Origin: Priapulus caudatus
Lineage: Eukaryota; Priapulida; Priapulimorpha; Priapulimorphida; Priapulidae
Length of the DNA: 64,000 nt
NCBI RefSeq assembly: GCF_000485595.1
Contig: NW_014577282.1
Coordinates: 234,361 to 298,360, forward strand
Direction: 5' to 3'
The notes below the pieces were generated by a model that was given only the letters and a program-made list of their open reading frames with translations, was not told where the DNA came from and did not search any database. Shown in pieces: positions 34,330 through 47,460 of the stretch; the first letter of the stretch is position 1, and each line of letters begins with the position of its first letter. The translations under genes and the position numbers were made by a program.

Positions 34330-35380
34330 CACCTCACACGCGATCACCATCCGTTTCACAGCACAGCGACGCATCGTCCGCACGCCGACCGACGTCCGCA
34401 CACACCGCGCACGCGACCGCACCCGAAACCGACCGATCCGCACCCGACCCGGCCACCCGACCACCGTCCCGCACCCCGACCACCGTCCGCAACCCGATGC
34501 ACCATCACGTGTCACGCCACCCGACCCACTCGGATCCGCACCACGACCACCGACACGCAAGCCCGATCACCCATCCGTTCACGAGCACAGCGCGAACACC
34601 GTCCGACCCCGACCACGTCCGCACGCACGACGCACGCGACCAACTCCGCCACCCGACGACCCCGGACCACCGTCCGCACCCGACCACCGGCGGACCCGCA
34701 CCCGATCACCCATCCGTTCACGGGCACAAGAGAGGACCGAACACCGGACCGCAGCCGAGGACCACGCGACGCGCACCCGACCACCGTACGCACCCGACCA
34801 CCGACCGCACCCGACCACCGACCCGCACCCGGAACCACGTCGCGCACGCCGATCACCGACCGCACCCGACCACGCGTCCAAGCACCCGACCACCGCCCGC
34901 ACCCGCCAACGTCCGCACCCGACCACCGTCCGCAGCGCCAGACCGACGCGACCGCAGCCCGCCACCGTCCGCACCCCGACGCACCGTCTCGCGCACTCCG
35001 ACCAGCGTCCGCCACGTCCGACCACCGTCGCCGCACCCGACCAATCGTCCGCACCACCCGACACCGTCCGCACCTCACCACACGTCCGCACTCCGGACCC
35101 ACCGACGCGCACCGCGACCACCGACCGCACCCGACCATCGTCCGCACCCCGACCACCGACCGCACGCCGACCACCGACCACCGACCGCACCCGACCACCG
35201 ACCAAGCACGACGCGACCACCGACCGCAACCAACCGAACCACCGTCGCCGCAGCCCCGACCACAGACCGCACCAGACCACCGACCGCAGCCCGACCACCG
35301 TGCCGCAACACCGTCCACCGACCGGCACCGACCAACCGTCCGCACCCGACCCACCGACGCGGACGAAGGTGGGCCGTCGT
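34330..35380 (+). repeat. 17-bp GC-rich satellite
   Basis: Units of CCGCACCCGACCACCGT with A/T alternation at the final position (CCGA/CCGT). Interrupted at least three times by a longer module containing GATCACC-ATCCGTTCAC and GCACAG (about 34344, 34563, 34701). Because 17 is not a multiple of 3 and the unit has no stop in most frames, long frames (to over 400 codons) appear on both strands. Exact inverted copy at 61223-62273; short noisy array at 50640-51030. Confidence 0.95.
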
Positions 35381-35565
35381 TCATCCCGAATCACGTCGCG
35401 AGCGTCTTTGTTTTTGGCGGCTAGGCCGTCCAGCAGAGCCGCCGCGTGCGTGCGTGGGCGACCTGCGTTCGTGGCGTGCCGTGCGTGTGAGTGGTGGGTC
35501 GCGTGAGTGGTGGGTGCGTGCGTGTGAGTGGTAGGTGCTGCGTGCGACCGCGAATGCGCAGCTAG

Positions 35566-35573
35566 TGACGTCA
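35566..35573. promoter_or_regulatory. CRE octamer TGACGTCA
   Basis: Perfect palindrome between the 17-bp satellite flank and a GA tract; inverted duplicate at 61030-61037. Function inferred from the motif only. Confidence 0.25.
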
Positions 35574-35639
35574 TGCGGACTGCGCAAGGCCGTGAACAGG
35601 CAGGCGATGTACGCTTAAGCGCATCAATGTTTTTTGCGA

Positions 35640-35828
35640 GCTCCGAGAAGAGAATCGAGAGAGAGAGAGAGAGGTACATAAAAGAAATATTCAGTAGAGA
35701 AAGAGGGAAATATGGAGAGGCGAAGAGAGAGAGAGAGATAGATAGGACAAGGCAGGCAGGAAGGCAGGCAAGACAGAGAGGGGAGGAGAGAGAGAGAGGA
35801 GAGAGATGAGACAGAGAGAGAGAGGAGG

Positions 35829-35864
<36 letters not shown>

Positions 35865-35950
35865 GCGCGAAAGGAGGAGAGAGTGGTACAGAGAGAAATA
35901 TATTAAGAGAAGGGAAAGTATGGAGGAGCAGAGAGAGATAGATAGGATAG

Positions 35951-35986
<36 letters not shown>

Positions 35987-36010
35987 AAGAGAGAGAGAGA
36001 GGGGGGGGAA
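35640..36010 (+). repeat. GA-rich tract with GATA and GACA patches
   Basis: GAGAG runs plus GATA (35936-35965) and CAGA (35965-35990) tracts. Counterpart on the complement at 60590-60965 with differing lengths. Confidence 0.9.
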
Positions 36011-36870
36011 GACAGAGCGAACGAGAGATATACGGGCGTCGCCTGCAAAAAGCTGGTTCTTGCTGGGCATCGAGTGCGTGCGTCGCCTACCCAGCCCCGC
36101 TCATTTCTCCTTTCTCTGCTCCCTCATCACGGATGCATGTGGCGTTTTTTGTGTTGAGGCCAAAAGCCGCGCGCAATAAATTACGTAAGCCGTCGTATGT
36201 GAGTCAATGTGACGTGCGCGGCTCCAATGCAGCGTAGCCTAGCGCATAAACACATAAAACTCCCAGCAACGGCTTTACGCTGTTTTTATGACGCGGCGGT
36301 TTTTACGCTGCATCACCCTTTTCACAGCCGATAGTGTAAACGCTGCGGTATTACGCCTTTGTTGCTACTGCTCTGCGGCTGCTGTTGCACTGCTGCCTAG
36401 GCGGCTGCTGTTGCTACTGCTGCTGCGGCTGCTGTTGCTACTGCTGCTGCGGCTGCCTGTTGCTACTGCGCTGCTTCGGCGTGCTGTTGCTCACTGGCTG
36501 CTGCTTGCTGTTGTTGTTCTTGCCACTGCTAGCTGCTGGCTGAATGATGATGATTATGATGATGCTACGTTCCTGCTGCTGCTGGTGGGCTGTTGTTGTT
36601 GTTGTTGTTGTTGTTGTGTGTTTGTTGTTCCTGCTGGCTGCTTGTTGGGCATGGTGGCGGCGGGGGCATGTATGATGTTACTATTAATATCATACGCCGA
36701 GAACTTCAGCCTACATGAGCATGGCGTGACATCAGTAATTGCTGGTTCGGCGGCTGTAATCGGCTAGGTCAGTGACAGGTGCAACTGTTTTGACGACTCG
36801 CAGCACGTAGTTCACTGTCGTGTCGGCGCGGCCTGCCTCGTTCTCACACAATCCGCCAGCCATTACCGAC
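36011..36870. other. CTG/GTT-rich region, no gene assigned
   Basis: Unique-looking sequence (36011-36330), then a CTGCTG/GTTGTT-rich stretch (36350-36640) and a patch nearly identical to the complement of 59740-59960. Gln- or Leu-rich frames over the triplet tracts are not conserved between copies. Confidence 0.6.
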
Positions 36871-36884
36871 CATTAGGCGAGTGT

Positions 36885-36891
36885 GTGTGAG

Positions 36892-36935
<44 letters not shown>

Positions 36936-36964
36936 AGAAGAGAGAGAGAGAGAGAGGAGCAGAG

Positions 36965-37001
<37 letters not shown>

Positions 37002-37020
37002 AGGATGAGATATAGTGAGG
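36885..37020 (+). repeat. GA tract ending at a gap
   Basis: Nearly pure GA with a few interruptions, cut by the gap at 37021. Complementary counterpart near 59545-59740. Confidence 0.9.
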
Positions 37021-37045
37021 NNNNNNNNNNNNNNNNNNNNNNNNN
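37021..37045. other. Assembly gap, 25 N
   Basis: Exactly 25 Ns. The exact 6502-bp repeat begins at the base immediately after it, so the repeat start here is set by a contig end. Confidence 1.
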
Positions 37046-39550
37046 AGACCCGGCTGACAGCGAGTGCCTCAGCCTCCTCTTCCTCCTCCTCTTCTCCTCC
37101 TCCTCCTCCTCCTCCTCCTCCTCCCTCCCCTCTTGGCTTCCTCATGGGAACACGCTCGCCATCGCTTCTCTCTCTCTCTCTGTCTCGCTTCTCGCCGCCT
37201 CTCTCTCCCGCTCTCTCTCTCTCGCCTCTGCTCTGCGCGCCCACGCTGACCCTAGGATGTCTGCGTCTTTCCTACCAGAGGCCGTCTGCCCGGCGACGAC
37301 CAGCGCATTCGACGCTAGACGGCAGCCGAAGCATCAGCAGAAGCCCGCGGCGCCGGACACCATGCAACGCGCGTCGCGTCCGCGCGCGCGGGCGCTCCCA
37401 CCGGTCCGGCGGCGCGCCTGCGGCGGCCCGTGAAGCTGGAGACGCGGCCAGCGTCAGCTCGCCGGCCGCCGCACTACGAAGGCCCACGACGGACACGCCC
37501 CGACGCACCGGTGTCTCGACGGGATCGCTCGCGCCGGGTACGCGGCCTCGAGCTCTGCTGCGCCCACCGCTGTCGCGGGCGCTGGCAGTCCCGCAGCGAT
37601 AAACTGCATGGAGATGACGGGTTAATATCGATTAGCCCATCGCTTGTTCTGCTATCAGTTAGTAGCTGTTTTGGCTAATACAGTTGCTTCCAATACAGTT
37701 AGATAAAACTGCAGCGAGGCATGACGCGCAGTTTAATATCGCTAGCATCGTTGTCTGTGTGCTAGTGCTCTGTTTGGTAATACAGCTTGTCCAATAGCAG
37801 TTCGAGTAAACTGCCCAGGAGATGACGACGGTTATATAATCGTAGCCCCCATCTGTTTGTCTGTTGCTTAGTCTGCTGTTTGGTCAATACAGTTTTCAAT
37901 ACAGTGATAAAACTGCACGACGATGACGGGTTAATATCGTAGCATCCGTTGTCTGTTGTTAGTTGCTGGGTTGGTAATACACGCTGGATAAACTGCAGGA
38001 GATGACGCCTGTTAATCAATCGCTAGCCATCGTTGTCATAGCTGTTAGTGCTGCTTTGGTAATTACAGCTTGTCCAATTACAGCTATGCATAAACTGCCA
38101 CGAGATGACTCCGGCTTATATCGCTTAGCATCGTTGTCTCCGTTGTTAGCTGCTGTTTTGCGTAATACATGCTCCCTGCATAAACAGCCAGAGATGCGAC
38201 CGGATTTATATCGCTTCATGACTACGCACGACAACTGATGATGATGACAATGGGTGATGCATGCTTAAGCGCACACTGACGACCCGAATACAACGATAGA
38301 GGAGGCCGATGATGAGCGGACGATGATGATTGATGCGTGATTGGGTGCATGATGCCGCACTCGGCAAATGTTGTTCCCATGATGCATGCATGATGCGCAG
38401 GGCAGCACTGCATGGCGATCGATGGATGATGGAGGCGATGCTGACGATGCATGGCCAGGCAATGATCGGCTTGATGATGATGATGGACGATGCATGATAA
38501 TGGAAGCGCCTCGCAGGCCATGGTGAGAGCATGATGCCATCGGAGGGCCGCATGATGACGATGCATGCATGCCATGCGAGGCGATGATGGACGACGCATG
38601 ATGACGCGTTGATGCATGATGCGTCGCTTCGCCAGCAGTTGACAGGCTGCGTCTGGTTCTCATACCCTTGCAGAGACCAGTGACAGCACTACGGTTGCCG
38701 GCATGGAGCCTGGCAGCCGCGTACTGAAGCGTGCGCCTGGAGCCAGCTTCGGCGCAATAGCCTGAGGAACGTAATGAAGGAGCAAGCTGCTGCAGCGACC
38801 TCGCTCACGCCACACGCATGATGCGCGACCAGCAGCCCTTCACGCGCGCACGGCCGCAGAGAAGCACGCGGCCGGCGCCTGAGGTAACATCGCGCCTCCT
38901 CCTTTCCTCCTCCATCTGTCTCGTTCTCCCTCCGTGCTTCTCTTGCCCTCCCTGTTTTACTCCGTCTTCTCTTCCGTAAGTCCCAACTTGCCTTTTTTTA
39001 CGTCCCCGCATATCCTCAATCATCACTTTTATCCGCACTAATTCCATCCCTCCTGCGCTTTCTCCTTCCTCCCTCCCCTTTCTCACATCGTCCCCTGCCC
39101 TTTATACGTCCCCGCACTCATCCATCATCTATCACTTTCTATCCGCCATAATCCTCCTCCTGTTTTCTCCTCCTCCTCCTCCTTTACTCACATCGCCCCT
39201 GCCTTCTATACCGTCCCGCATCATCCTCATCATCACCTTTTATCCGCATAATACCTGCCCTCCTGTTTCTCCTCCATCCTCCTCCTTTCCACATCGCCCT
39301 GCCTTTATAGCGTCCCCACATACATCTCAGCATCCTGTCCTCTTCCGTTCTTCAATCCTTCCTTCTCCCCTTGACATTTACAAAACGTTGAGCCGTGAAA
39401 ATAGCTTCATCTGCCGACGGCTAATGTCCGCTGCATTCGCGATGAAGCGCTTCTCACGCGCCACGATTACGCGTGACATCCATCTCACCCCGTCATCATG
39501 CCATCATCTGCATCAGCTCACCCTGCCCCCTCCTCCAATTACCTCTGATA

Positions 39551-39593
<43 letters not shown>

Positions 39594-39683
39594 TCTCTGC
39601 TCTCTCTCTCTACTTTCAACTAGTCTCTCTCTCCTCTTATTCTTCTCGGCTTGCTCCCCATGGCTTTCTTCTCTACTCTCTCT

Positions 39684-39714
<31 letters not shown>

Positions 39715-42700
39715 ACTCTCTTCTCTCTCTCTCTCTCTCTCTTCTCTTCTCTCTACTCTCTTCTACTCTCTCATACTACTCTCTCTTCTCTCTGTCTCTC
39801 TCTTTGGTATCTTTATCACATCCTCCCTCCTATCTCTCTCTGTCATCTCTCTATACCATCTCTCTACTCTCACTCGCCCTCCCCGTCTCTCACGGTGCCA
39901 TGACTTATTCGGCATGCACACGTTACGCCAGCCCCGCTGCCCCTTGCATATCATTCTCTCTCTTTCTCTCGCCATTCCATCTCGCCCCGCCTGCCTTGAT
40001 AGCATTTACTCTCTCTTTCTCTCGCATTCCCAGCGCCCTGGCCTTGACTATAATTATCTCTCTTTTCTCTCCCATTCATGCGCCCGTGCACTTGCATATC
40101 ATGCTCTTCTCTTTCTCCTCGCCCATTCCATGCCGACCCATGCCTTGATTAATTATCTCTCTTTCATCTCGCGTTCCATGCGCCCGTGCCTTGATATTCA
40201 TATATCTCTACCTTTCTCCTCAGCATTCCAGCGCGCCCCCGCTGCCCTTGATTATCATTCTCTCTCTTTCTCTCGCCCATTCCAAGGCGCCCCGTGCCCT
40301 TGACTATACATTATCTCTCTTCTCATTCGCCCACTTCCATTGGGCCCGCCCCGTGCCTTGATATCATTCTCTCTCTTTCTCTCGCATTCCAGGCGCCCGT
40401 GCCTTGACTATAATAGTATCTCTCTTCTCACAGCATTCCAGACTCCTCCGGTCCTTGTATCATTATCTCTCTTTCTCTCGCATGCAGCGAGTCCCGTCAC
40501 CTCGATATCCGCATTCTCTCTCTTTCACTCGCATTCCCAGGCGCCCGCTGCCCTTTCGATATCATATCTCTCTCTTTTCTCTCGCCATCTCCAGGCCGCC
40601 CGCTGCCCTTGATATTAATTATCATCTCCGCATTCCAGACTCCCTCGCCCTGCCTTGATATCCGATTATCTCCTTTCTCTCGCATTCCAGACGAGTCCCG
40701 CCTACCTTGATATCATTCTTCTCTCTTTCACTTCGCCTATTCAGCCGCGCCGTGCCTTCGAATCATTCATCTCTCATTTCTCTCGCCCATTACCAGGCGT
40801 CTCCGCTGCCTTGATATTCATTCTCTCTCTTTCGTCCTCGCATTCCCAGGCCCGCCCCGCGTGCCCTTGATACCATTATCTCTCCGTTCTCTCGCATTCA
40901 GACTCCCTCGCTGCCTTCGATATCATTCTCATCCTCGGTACTCCGCATTCCAGGCGCCCGCCTGCCTTTGATATCATTCTCTCTCTTTCTTCTCGCCATT
41001 CAGCGCGTCTCGTGCCCTTAGATATCACATCTCTCTCTTTGTCTTTCCCCTTCCCTCGCCCATTCCAGGCGCGCGCTGCTTGCATATAATCTATCTCTCA
41101 TCTTCTCTCCGCATTCCAGACTCCCTGTGCCTTGATTATCATTCTCATCTTCTTTCTCTCGCATTCCAGACTCCCCGTGCCTGATTATCATTCTCTCTCT
41201 TCTCACTCGCCCCATTCCAGGCCGCCCCGTGCCTTTGATATCAATTCTACTCTCTTTCTTCCGCATTCCAGGCCGCCCCGTTGCCCTTGCATATTAATTA
41301 ATCTCTCTTTACTCTCGCATTCCAGACTCCGCTGCCCTTGTTATCATTCTCTCTCTTTCACTCGCATTCCAGGCCGCCCGCTTGCCTTGATATCATTCTC
41401 TCTCTTTCTCTCGGCATATCCAGGCGTCTCGCTGCCTTGACTATCATTCTCTCTCTTATCTCTCGCATTCCAGGCGCCCCGCTGCCTTGGAGATATAATT
41501 ATCTCTCTTATCTCTCGCATATCCAGACTCCCCGTGCCTTCTTGCCTCTATCATTCTCCTCTCTTTTTCTCGCATTCCAGGCGGCCCGTGCCTTGATATA
41601 ATTATCTCTCTATTCGTACTCGCACTTCCAAGGCGCCCGTACCATTATATCATTATCTCTTTCTCTCGCCCATTCCAGGAGTCCCCGTACCTTAGCAGTA
41701 TTCATTCTCTCTCTTTCTCTCGCATTCCAGGAAGCTATCGAGACTGAAGAAGGTAAGCCTGCCAGCAGCGACGCAGCGTCACGCACGCATGAGCAGCTCG
41801 CGGCAGCGAATCGCGCGATGCGCGACGCGCTGTCTGATGTCGCGCCACGCCTCGCCCGACTCGCGCGCCGCGCCGCCGACGACGGCCACTTCAGCCGCCC
41901 TCTACCGGCCTGCAGCCAGCAGCTGAGCGCCGCAGAACCAGCCCATTGAGGCGGAGCTAACCGCGAGCTGGAGCGCGGCCTGACCGCAGACTGCGCGCGC
42001 CGCCACCCGTCACGCCGAAGCTGCGCGCAGACGCTGGCCGTTGCCGCGGCCGCACCCGCGCCTGCCTCCCGCCTCCGCCTCCGCGCGCCGTCGCACCCCC
42101 GCCTGGCGATTGCCGTCGGCCCGCCTCAATTAAGGCGCGCCGGCGCTCCCCAAGCGCAGCGTCTTGCGCGTCCCGCCGGTCGGCTCGCCAGCGCGGCGTG
42201 GGGTGCGGGCCGGTTCTGGAGGACGGAGACGCTCGCAGCGGGCCTCGCGCAACGAGGCAGACCGCGTTGAGTGCGAATATGTGGCTGCCGTGCTAAATAG
42301 GAGTTTCGCTGGTTCGCTGGGCGCCCGCGGAAACAGCGTGGGCTGGCTTGTACTGGGACGAGTCGTGAGTGCGACGCGAAGCTCCCGACGACCGCCGACA
42401 ATGGTCGACGTCTTCGCGGGCTGTTCGCACGCGCGCCCACCCGGGAGTTGTAAGCAGTGCCGCGCGGCGGCAGCCGTGCCCTCCCCATGAGCTGACGACT
42501 CGTTAAACGAATCGCAGACCGCGTTCATTAGCCCAGCCAGCCCCCCGGTAGCAACGGCTGCGCCCGCCACCGCACCATCATCAGTCATACTTTTCCCCAG
42601 TGTCACTTATTCTTCGATGTTGTTACACTATATCACGTAATGTATAAGCTATCACCCATACTCCATATCATGTCACTCCTATACATTGCTGAATGCGCCT

Positions 42701-43547
42701 ACGCCGAACGCCGGTCCCTGTGGGCCGTGCGCGCGCCAGTAGTTTAAGGCTCAACGGTTACAAAATTGCCCCACTCGCTAAACATAGCGAAGTTCGCTTC
42801 TAAGCTGCAGTTTAATAGATTTCCCCCGCCCCTCCTTTCCTCTCCCTCCTCCGGTCGGCCGCGAGCCCACGTGTAGGCCGCGCCAGCGGGGCCAGCCCTT
42901 CTCTGCAGGCATCCACCTGCCCTGGCTAGTCGACAATGGTTACATTGCTATGAAAAGCTTTAGCCGTTGACGCTAGCGAAACTCTGCTAGTCTTAAGAAT
43001 GCTAGGCCCAGTCACGCTTCTTATCTTGACTGAGCAGGCGGCCTTTCGCACCCCTGCGCCACCACTCTACGTACGTGTTTACGTTTACCCGCGCCCGCCC
43101 GCCAGGCGCTCACCCGCGCGGCGTCCCCTAGTTTATTCATTATTTCGTGTTGTATGCGTTATTAGTGCATCTTATTTCCTCGACTGCCCTATCTATTACT
43201 CGCCGCTGGACGACCGCACCGGAGCCGTATATTCTTCTTTTTCGTTTTCTCAGTCATCGAGCGTTTGCTTTCCTACCCCACGTGTATAAATTCGCTTGTC
43301 GCCCTTCATCATTAGTATGTATCCTGCTCCAATTCTCCATCCCCTCTATCCTGCTCACTAGCCCCCCTCTCTCGTCCACTTTGGTACTGCCCTACCCCCA
43401 TCCCGCCTCACTCCCCTGACCCCATCCCGCTCACTCCCCTACCCAATCCGCTCACTATCCCTACCATCCTATCTCACTCCCCTACCCCCATCCCTCTCAC
43501 TCCCTTACCCCAGGCCCGCTCCATTCCCCTACCCCATCCCGCTCACT
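37046..43547 (+). repeat. Exact 6502-bp direct repeat, second copy
   Basis: Identical to 22137-28638. Includes the exon copies at 37279-37537 (A), 38674-38883 (B) and 41731-42124 (C), the ~75-bp satellite (37599-38229), GATGAT (38229-38624), CTCC satellite (38894-39379), CT tract (39549-39869) and ~46-bp array (39929-41730). It adds no independent evidence to the first copy. Confidence 0.97.
41731..42124 (+). pseudogene. Exon C copy, identical to 26822-27215
   Basis: Same sequence, including the inserted T that creates GGTAAGCC and the downstream frameshifts. Duplicate placement rather than a separate paralogue is the simplest reading. Confidence 0.5.
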
Positions 43548-44080
43548 CCCCTACCCCCATCCCGCTCACTCCCCTACCCCCATCCCGCTCACTCCCCTAC
43601 CCCCATCTTGCTTAACTCCCTACCCCCATCCCCACCTCACTTCCGCTACACCCTCATCCGCCCTCACTCCCCTACCCTCCGCTCACCCTACCCTCATCCG
43701 CTCTCACCTCCCCTAAACCTCATACCGGTCACTCCCCTAACCCCACCTCCGCTCACTCCCCCACCATACTGCTAAACTCCCCTGCCCCACCCCTCTCACC
43801 ACCCTCTCGTCTCTCTACACTCCCTCTCCATCCTCCCCTTTCTCGCCGCTCTCCCCCATCCTCTCTCTCTCCCTCTCCTCCCCCACCCCTCCTTTCTCCC
43901 TCCTCCTCGCCCAGTCTCGCTCATCCCACTCCCCTCACCCCACTCCTACTCTCATCCCTCCCTTCCCCTCCTCCACCCTTCCTCTCCTTCTCCTCCCCCC
44001 CCTTCTCTCGCCCTCTCCTCCCCCACCCTCTACCTCTCACCTCCCCTAACCCCACCGCTCGTCTCGTCCTTGTTTTTCTC
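43339..44080 (+). repeat. ~21-bp C-rich minisatellite, third copy
   Basis: Shared exactly with 28430-28638 up to 43547, then a different arrangement of units. Ends with the same 'tttttctcctttttctggtta' motif seen near 29140-29156, after which the two pieces go to unrelated sequence. Confidence 0.92.
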
Positions 44081-44095
44081 CTTTTTCTGGTTATT

Positions 44096-46250
44096 TCGCT
44101 TCACTTACGGCTAGCCTCGTCAGCCGTACCGCGACGCCTCGCGGTCTTAAACTTGCCGCCTGTCGCGCTTTTGGGCACGCCTGGCCGAGCAAGAGGTGCG
44201 TCGACAGACCCGTCCGCTCTCGCCGTACACCGTGCTTGCTCGAGAGCCGACGGGCAAGCGCCACCTCTTTAAAAATGCACAGTGTGCTGATGAAATGTTC
44301 TGATAACAGGCTAAAACGTTTTTGATTCTCTACAGACTGCCAGTGGAGTGCGACGGCCACCGCGAGGAACGACAGCGGTGTGTGTCGCCCCTTGTTGGCG
44401 TCTGCTCACTGGATACGTAGTTAGCCCTCCGGGACGCTGCGCGATGAATCCCGTCAATAAGCACGTTCGAGAGATACGTAGAAAGTTCCCTCTCCAGACA
44501 GCATCCGTGTTTTCGCAAGCTCAATTCCATCTCTTGCTTAGTCCGTACATCGAGCTCACTGCTCCAACGCCATCCACCGTGAAGACAGTGAGAAGCAGCA
44601 TTCGAATCGAAGCTTGACACGATACTGGTGGCCCCAACCACATGATGTCATTGTGACTACCTCTGTAGCGATCACGGGGAGAGTTGCGGAACCGACGTTC
44701 GTGATGAAATACGGTGCGTGACACATTGCGGGCGCGACAATGTGACTGCATGCTCACTGCTCTGAAATGCAGCGACGTCTCGTCTAGCGACGCAAATCAC
44801 GATGACATTGTCCGTCGACAGCTGCAGTGAAGTTCTCCCACTCAGCGGCACCGGTGCGCGCCGGCGGCCGCGCTGCGTGCCTCGCCGTCCACCCGCCGCT
44901 GTCGAGTGCGGTGCCAACAGACACGTAGGCAATCCTTCTCGCGTTTCTAAGCGCACGCCATTTCTTGTCCTCCGTTGACCGAGTGACACGAAGCGCAGGA
45001 TTCACCTTCCCCATTGGAAGAATCGATGTGAGACACTTCTACTCTCGTCGTTGCATGTAACGCAGTGAGCATTCCGCCCACGCTCTGGCCTTCGGATTCT
45101 GCCCGCCAGGTGTTGTGATGCCTCTCAGCCTCCGCGTACGCGACAGCTGAGTTCCGCCGCCTCCCCGAGCGCGGTGGCCGACCACCGCTCGCGTGCGCGC
45201 CGGGCGATAAAAACTGTTGCTCTTGTTGTTGTTAGCATTTTATTCCTGCTTATTTTGCACGACCGACATCAGCTTACGGTACACCGTAAGCTGCGGGGTT
45301 TGATTCTTGCGGTATACAAGGGCGCGGGTTTTCGCTGAAGCCCCCCTATCCCGTTCCTATCCCCCCTCCACCTCCCCCTCCCCGCCGACCGGCACACGGG
45401 ACTGATGTTTCATATACTCTTCGACTTCTGCTTTAGCAACTCCCGACGCTATCCTTATCCCGTTCAGTGATACTCGGCAGCCGATATCATGTGATAAGCA
45501 TACAAGCCTGCTTTTCTTGTGTTGGTTATTATATTTGGGGCCTGCGTTGCAGGCAGCGTTTGATAGCCACTTCCTTCTGCCGTCTCGGTAGCCGCAGCGC
45601 CATCTAGCCGCTTGCACACTCGTGCAGAAAACTGTACGCCGCCGCCCCCACCTGCCGGCCCGACCCGCATGTCGCCCGACACGATCCCTACCATGCTATG
45701 AGACGCGTCCTTTCTCTTGCCACACACTTTAGGCTGAGCCAAACGGTGCGTCTCCCCACTCACCACGAGAAAAACGTCTACGTGCACAATAATAGCGGCT
45801 GACAGTTACTTCCTAGATACTTTATTTCCTCGTGTGTAATTATATATATGATAGCCGTCGGAGCGCGCATGCGCAACATTGTTGCTGCGTTGTTTTCGCG
45901 GATTCTGTCGTCGCTTCTCGGTCGTGCCGACAATCAACATGCGCGATGAGTAGGCCCGAGTTCTTTCGTTCGCTGCTCGCCCTCATTCCCCCGCGACGCC
46001 ATCGACGCTTGCCAAAGGACAGCCCCGCCTCAAACACAGCAGCAGCCGCCGTCGTACGTCGTCCATTCGCGTCATCCGTCCAATCTTCGATCCTCATCGG
46101 GCATCGCTCGCTTGCTAGGACGCATGCCACGTGCGCCAATAGGCATTCGCCCGCATTCGTAGTGACGTACACACGAGCCGCCGTAACGTCAGTGGCGCCC
46201 GACACGCCCGCCGCGCGCCCGCTCCCGACCCTCCTCCAATGCGTCCGCGC
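44096..46250 (-). repeat. Inverted noisy copy of about 9164-11006
   Basis: Begins 'tcgcttcacttacggct', the complement of 'agccgtaagtgaagcga' near 11006, and proceeds backwards through the same sequence to the 35-bp array. No coding frame is common to both copies. Confidence 0.85.
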
Positions 46251-46254
46251 GGTT

Positions 46255-47460
46255 GCCGAATCGGCAGGTGGGCGAAGCTTACTGACCCCTGCGCGATCGA
46301 GGTGGGCGGCAAGCTTACTGACCGCCTGTGCGATCGAGGTGGGGCAAGACTTACTGACGCCTGTGCGACGAGTGGCGGGAAGCTATACGGCACCGAAGCC
46401 TGCTGCCGATCGAAGCGTGGGCGGAAGCCCCTTTCTATGACCGCCTGCGGCGATCACGACGATGGCCGGCCGCAAGCTTACTCGACCGCCTGCTGCCCGA
46501 TCGAGGTGGGGGGAAGCTATAACTGACCGCCTCTGTGCGATCGCACGGTGGGCGAAAGCTTACTGAACCGCCCTGCCTGCCCGATCGAGGTAGTCGGGTT
46601 AGCTTACTGCACCGCCTGTGCGATCGCAGAGTGGGCGGCAAGCCTTAACTGACCGCCTGCTAGCCGCGATCGAGGTGGAGGGGAGCTTACTGAACCGTCC
46701 TGCTGCGATCGCAAGGTGGCGGGAAAGCTACTGACACCGCCTGCTGCGATCACGGTGGGGGCAAGCTTACTGACCGCTCTGCTGCGATCGAGGCCTGCCG
46801 ACGGGCCTAAGCTTCACTGACCGCTTCCTGTGCGATCGAGGTAAGGGCGGAAGCTTACTGACGCCTGTGCTCGATCGAAGCCCGTAGCCGGCGGAACTTC
46901 TATACCGCCCTGCGCGATCAGGTGGGCGGGCAAGGGCTACTGACCGCCTGCCGCGACGACGGTGGCGCGGCGCAAGCTTACTGGGGGACCGCCTGGGGTC
47001 CGCGATCCCCGAGCCCGTCTGGGCGGAAGCTCACTGACCGCCTGTCGCGATCGAGCCGGCGTGGTGGGAAGCTTACCTGACCGCTTCTGCGCCGCGATCG
47101 TACACACTCCAACACCCGAGGGGGGTGCAAGCTTACTGACGGCGCCTGCTGCCGCATCGCAGGTGGGGGAAGCTTACCTGACCGCCCTGTGCGATCGACG
47201 GCTGGGGCAAGCTTGGTACTGGACCGCCTGCTTGCCGATCGACGTCCCACTCGCCGGTGGCCGGGGACAGACCTACTGACCGCGCTCCAGTGCGCATCGA
47301 GCAGCTGCGGCGCGAAGCCTACTGCACTCGCCTGTGCCGATCGGAGGTGGGCCGGAAGCTACCTGACCGCCTGTTGCCGATCGAGGCTGGGGGAAGCTTA
47401 CCTGCACCGCCTTGTGCGATCGAGAGTGGCGGGGAAGCTTCACTGATCCGCCCTAGCAGT
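46255..47460 (-). repeat. 35-bp minisatellite, expanded to about 34 units
   Basis: Complement of the unit at 8981-9162 (AAGCTTACTGACCGCCTG, CGATCGAGGTGGG), repeated over about 1.2 kb with many indels. The near-perfect left copy has only five units. Confidence 0.93.

Larger units (their letters stand above)
32603..35678. repeat. Exact repeat of at least 3076 bp, inverted copy at 60925-64000
   Basis: Paired positions add to 96603 throughout. The outer end coincides with the window edge, so the true length is unknown. At 35678/60925 the copies part within 'ggtaca'. Contents: CT tracts, a GC-rich promoter-like patch (33660-34260) and the 17-bp satellite. A shorter noisy version in the same orientation as the 60925-64000 copy lies at 50640-52275. 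Confidence 0.95.

Noticed and set aside
34281-35534. 417-codon frame rich in Thr, His, Arg and Pro
   Set aside because: It lies on the 17-bp satellite, is overlapped by equally long frames on the other strand, and has no non-repeat domain.
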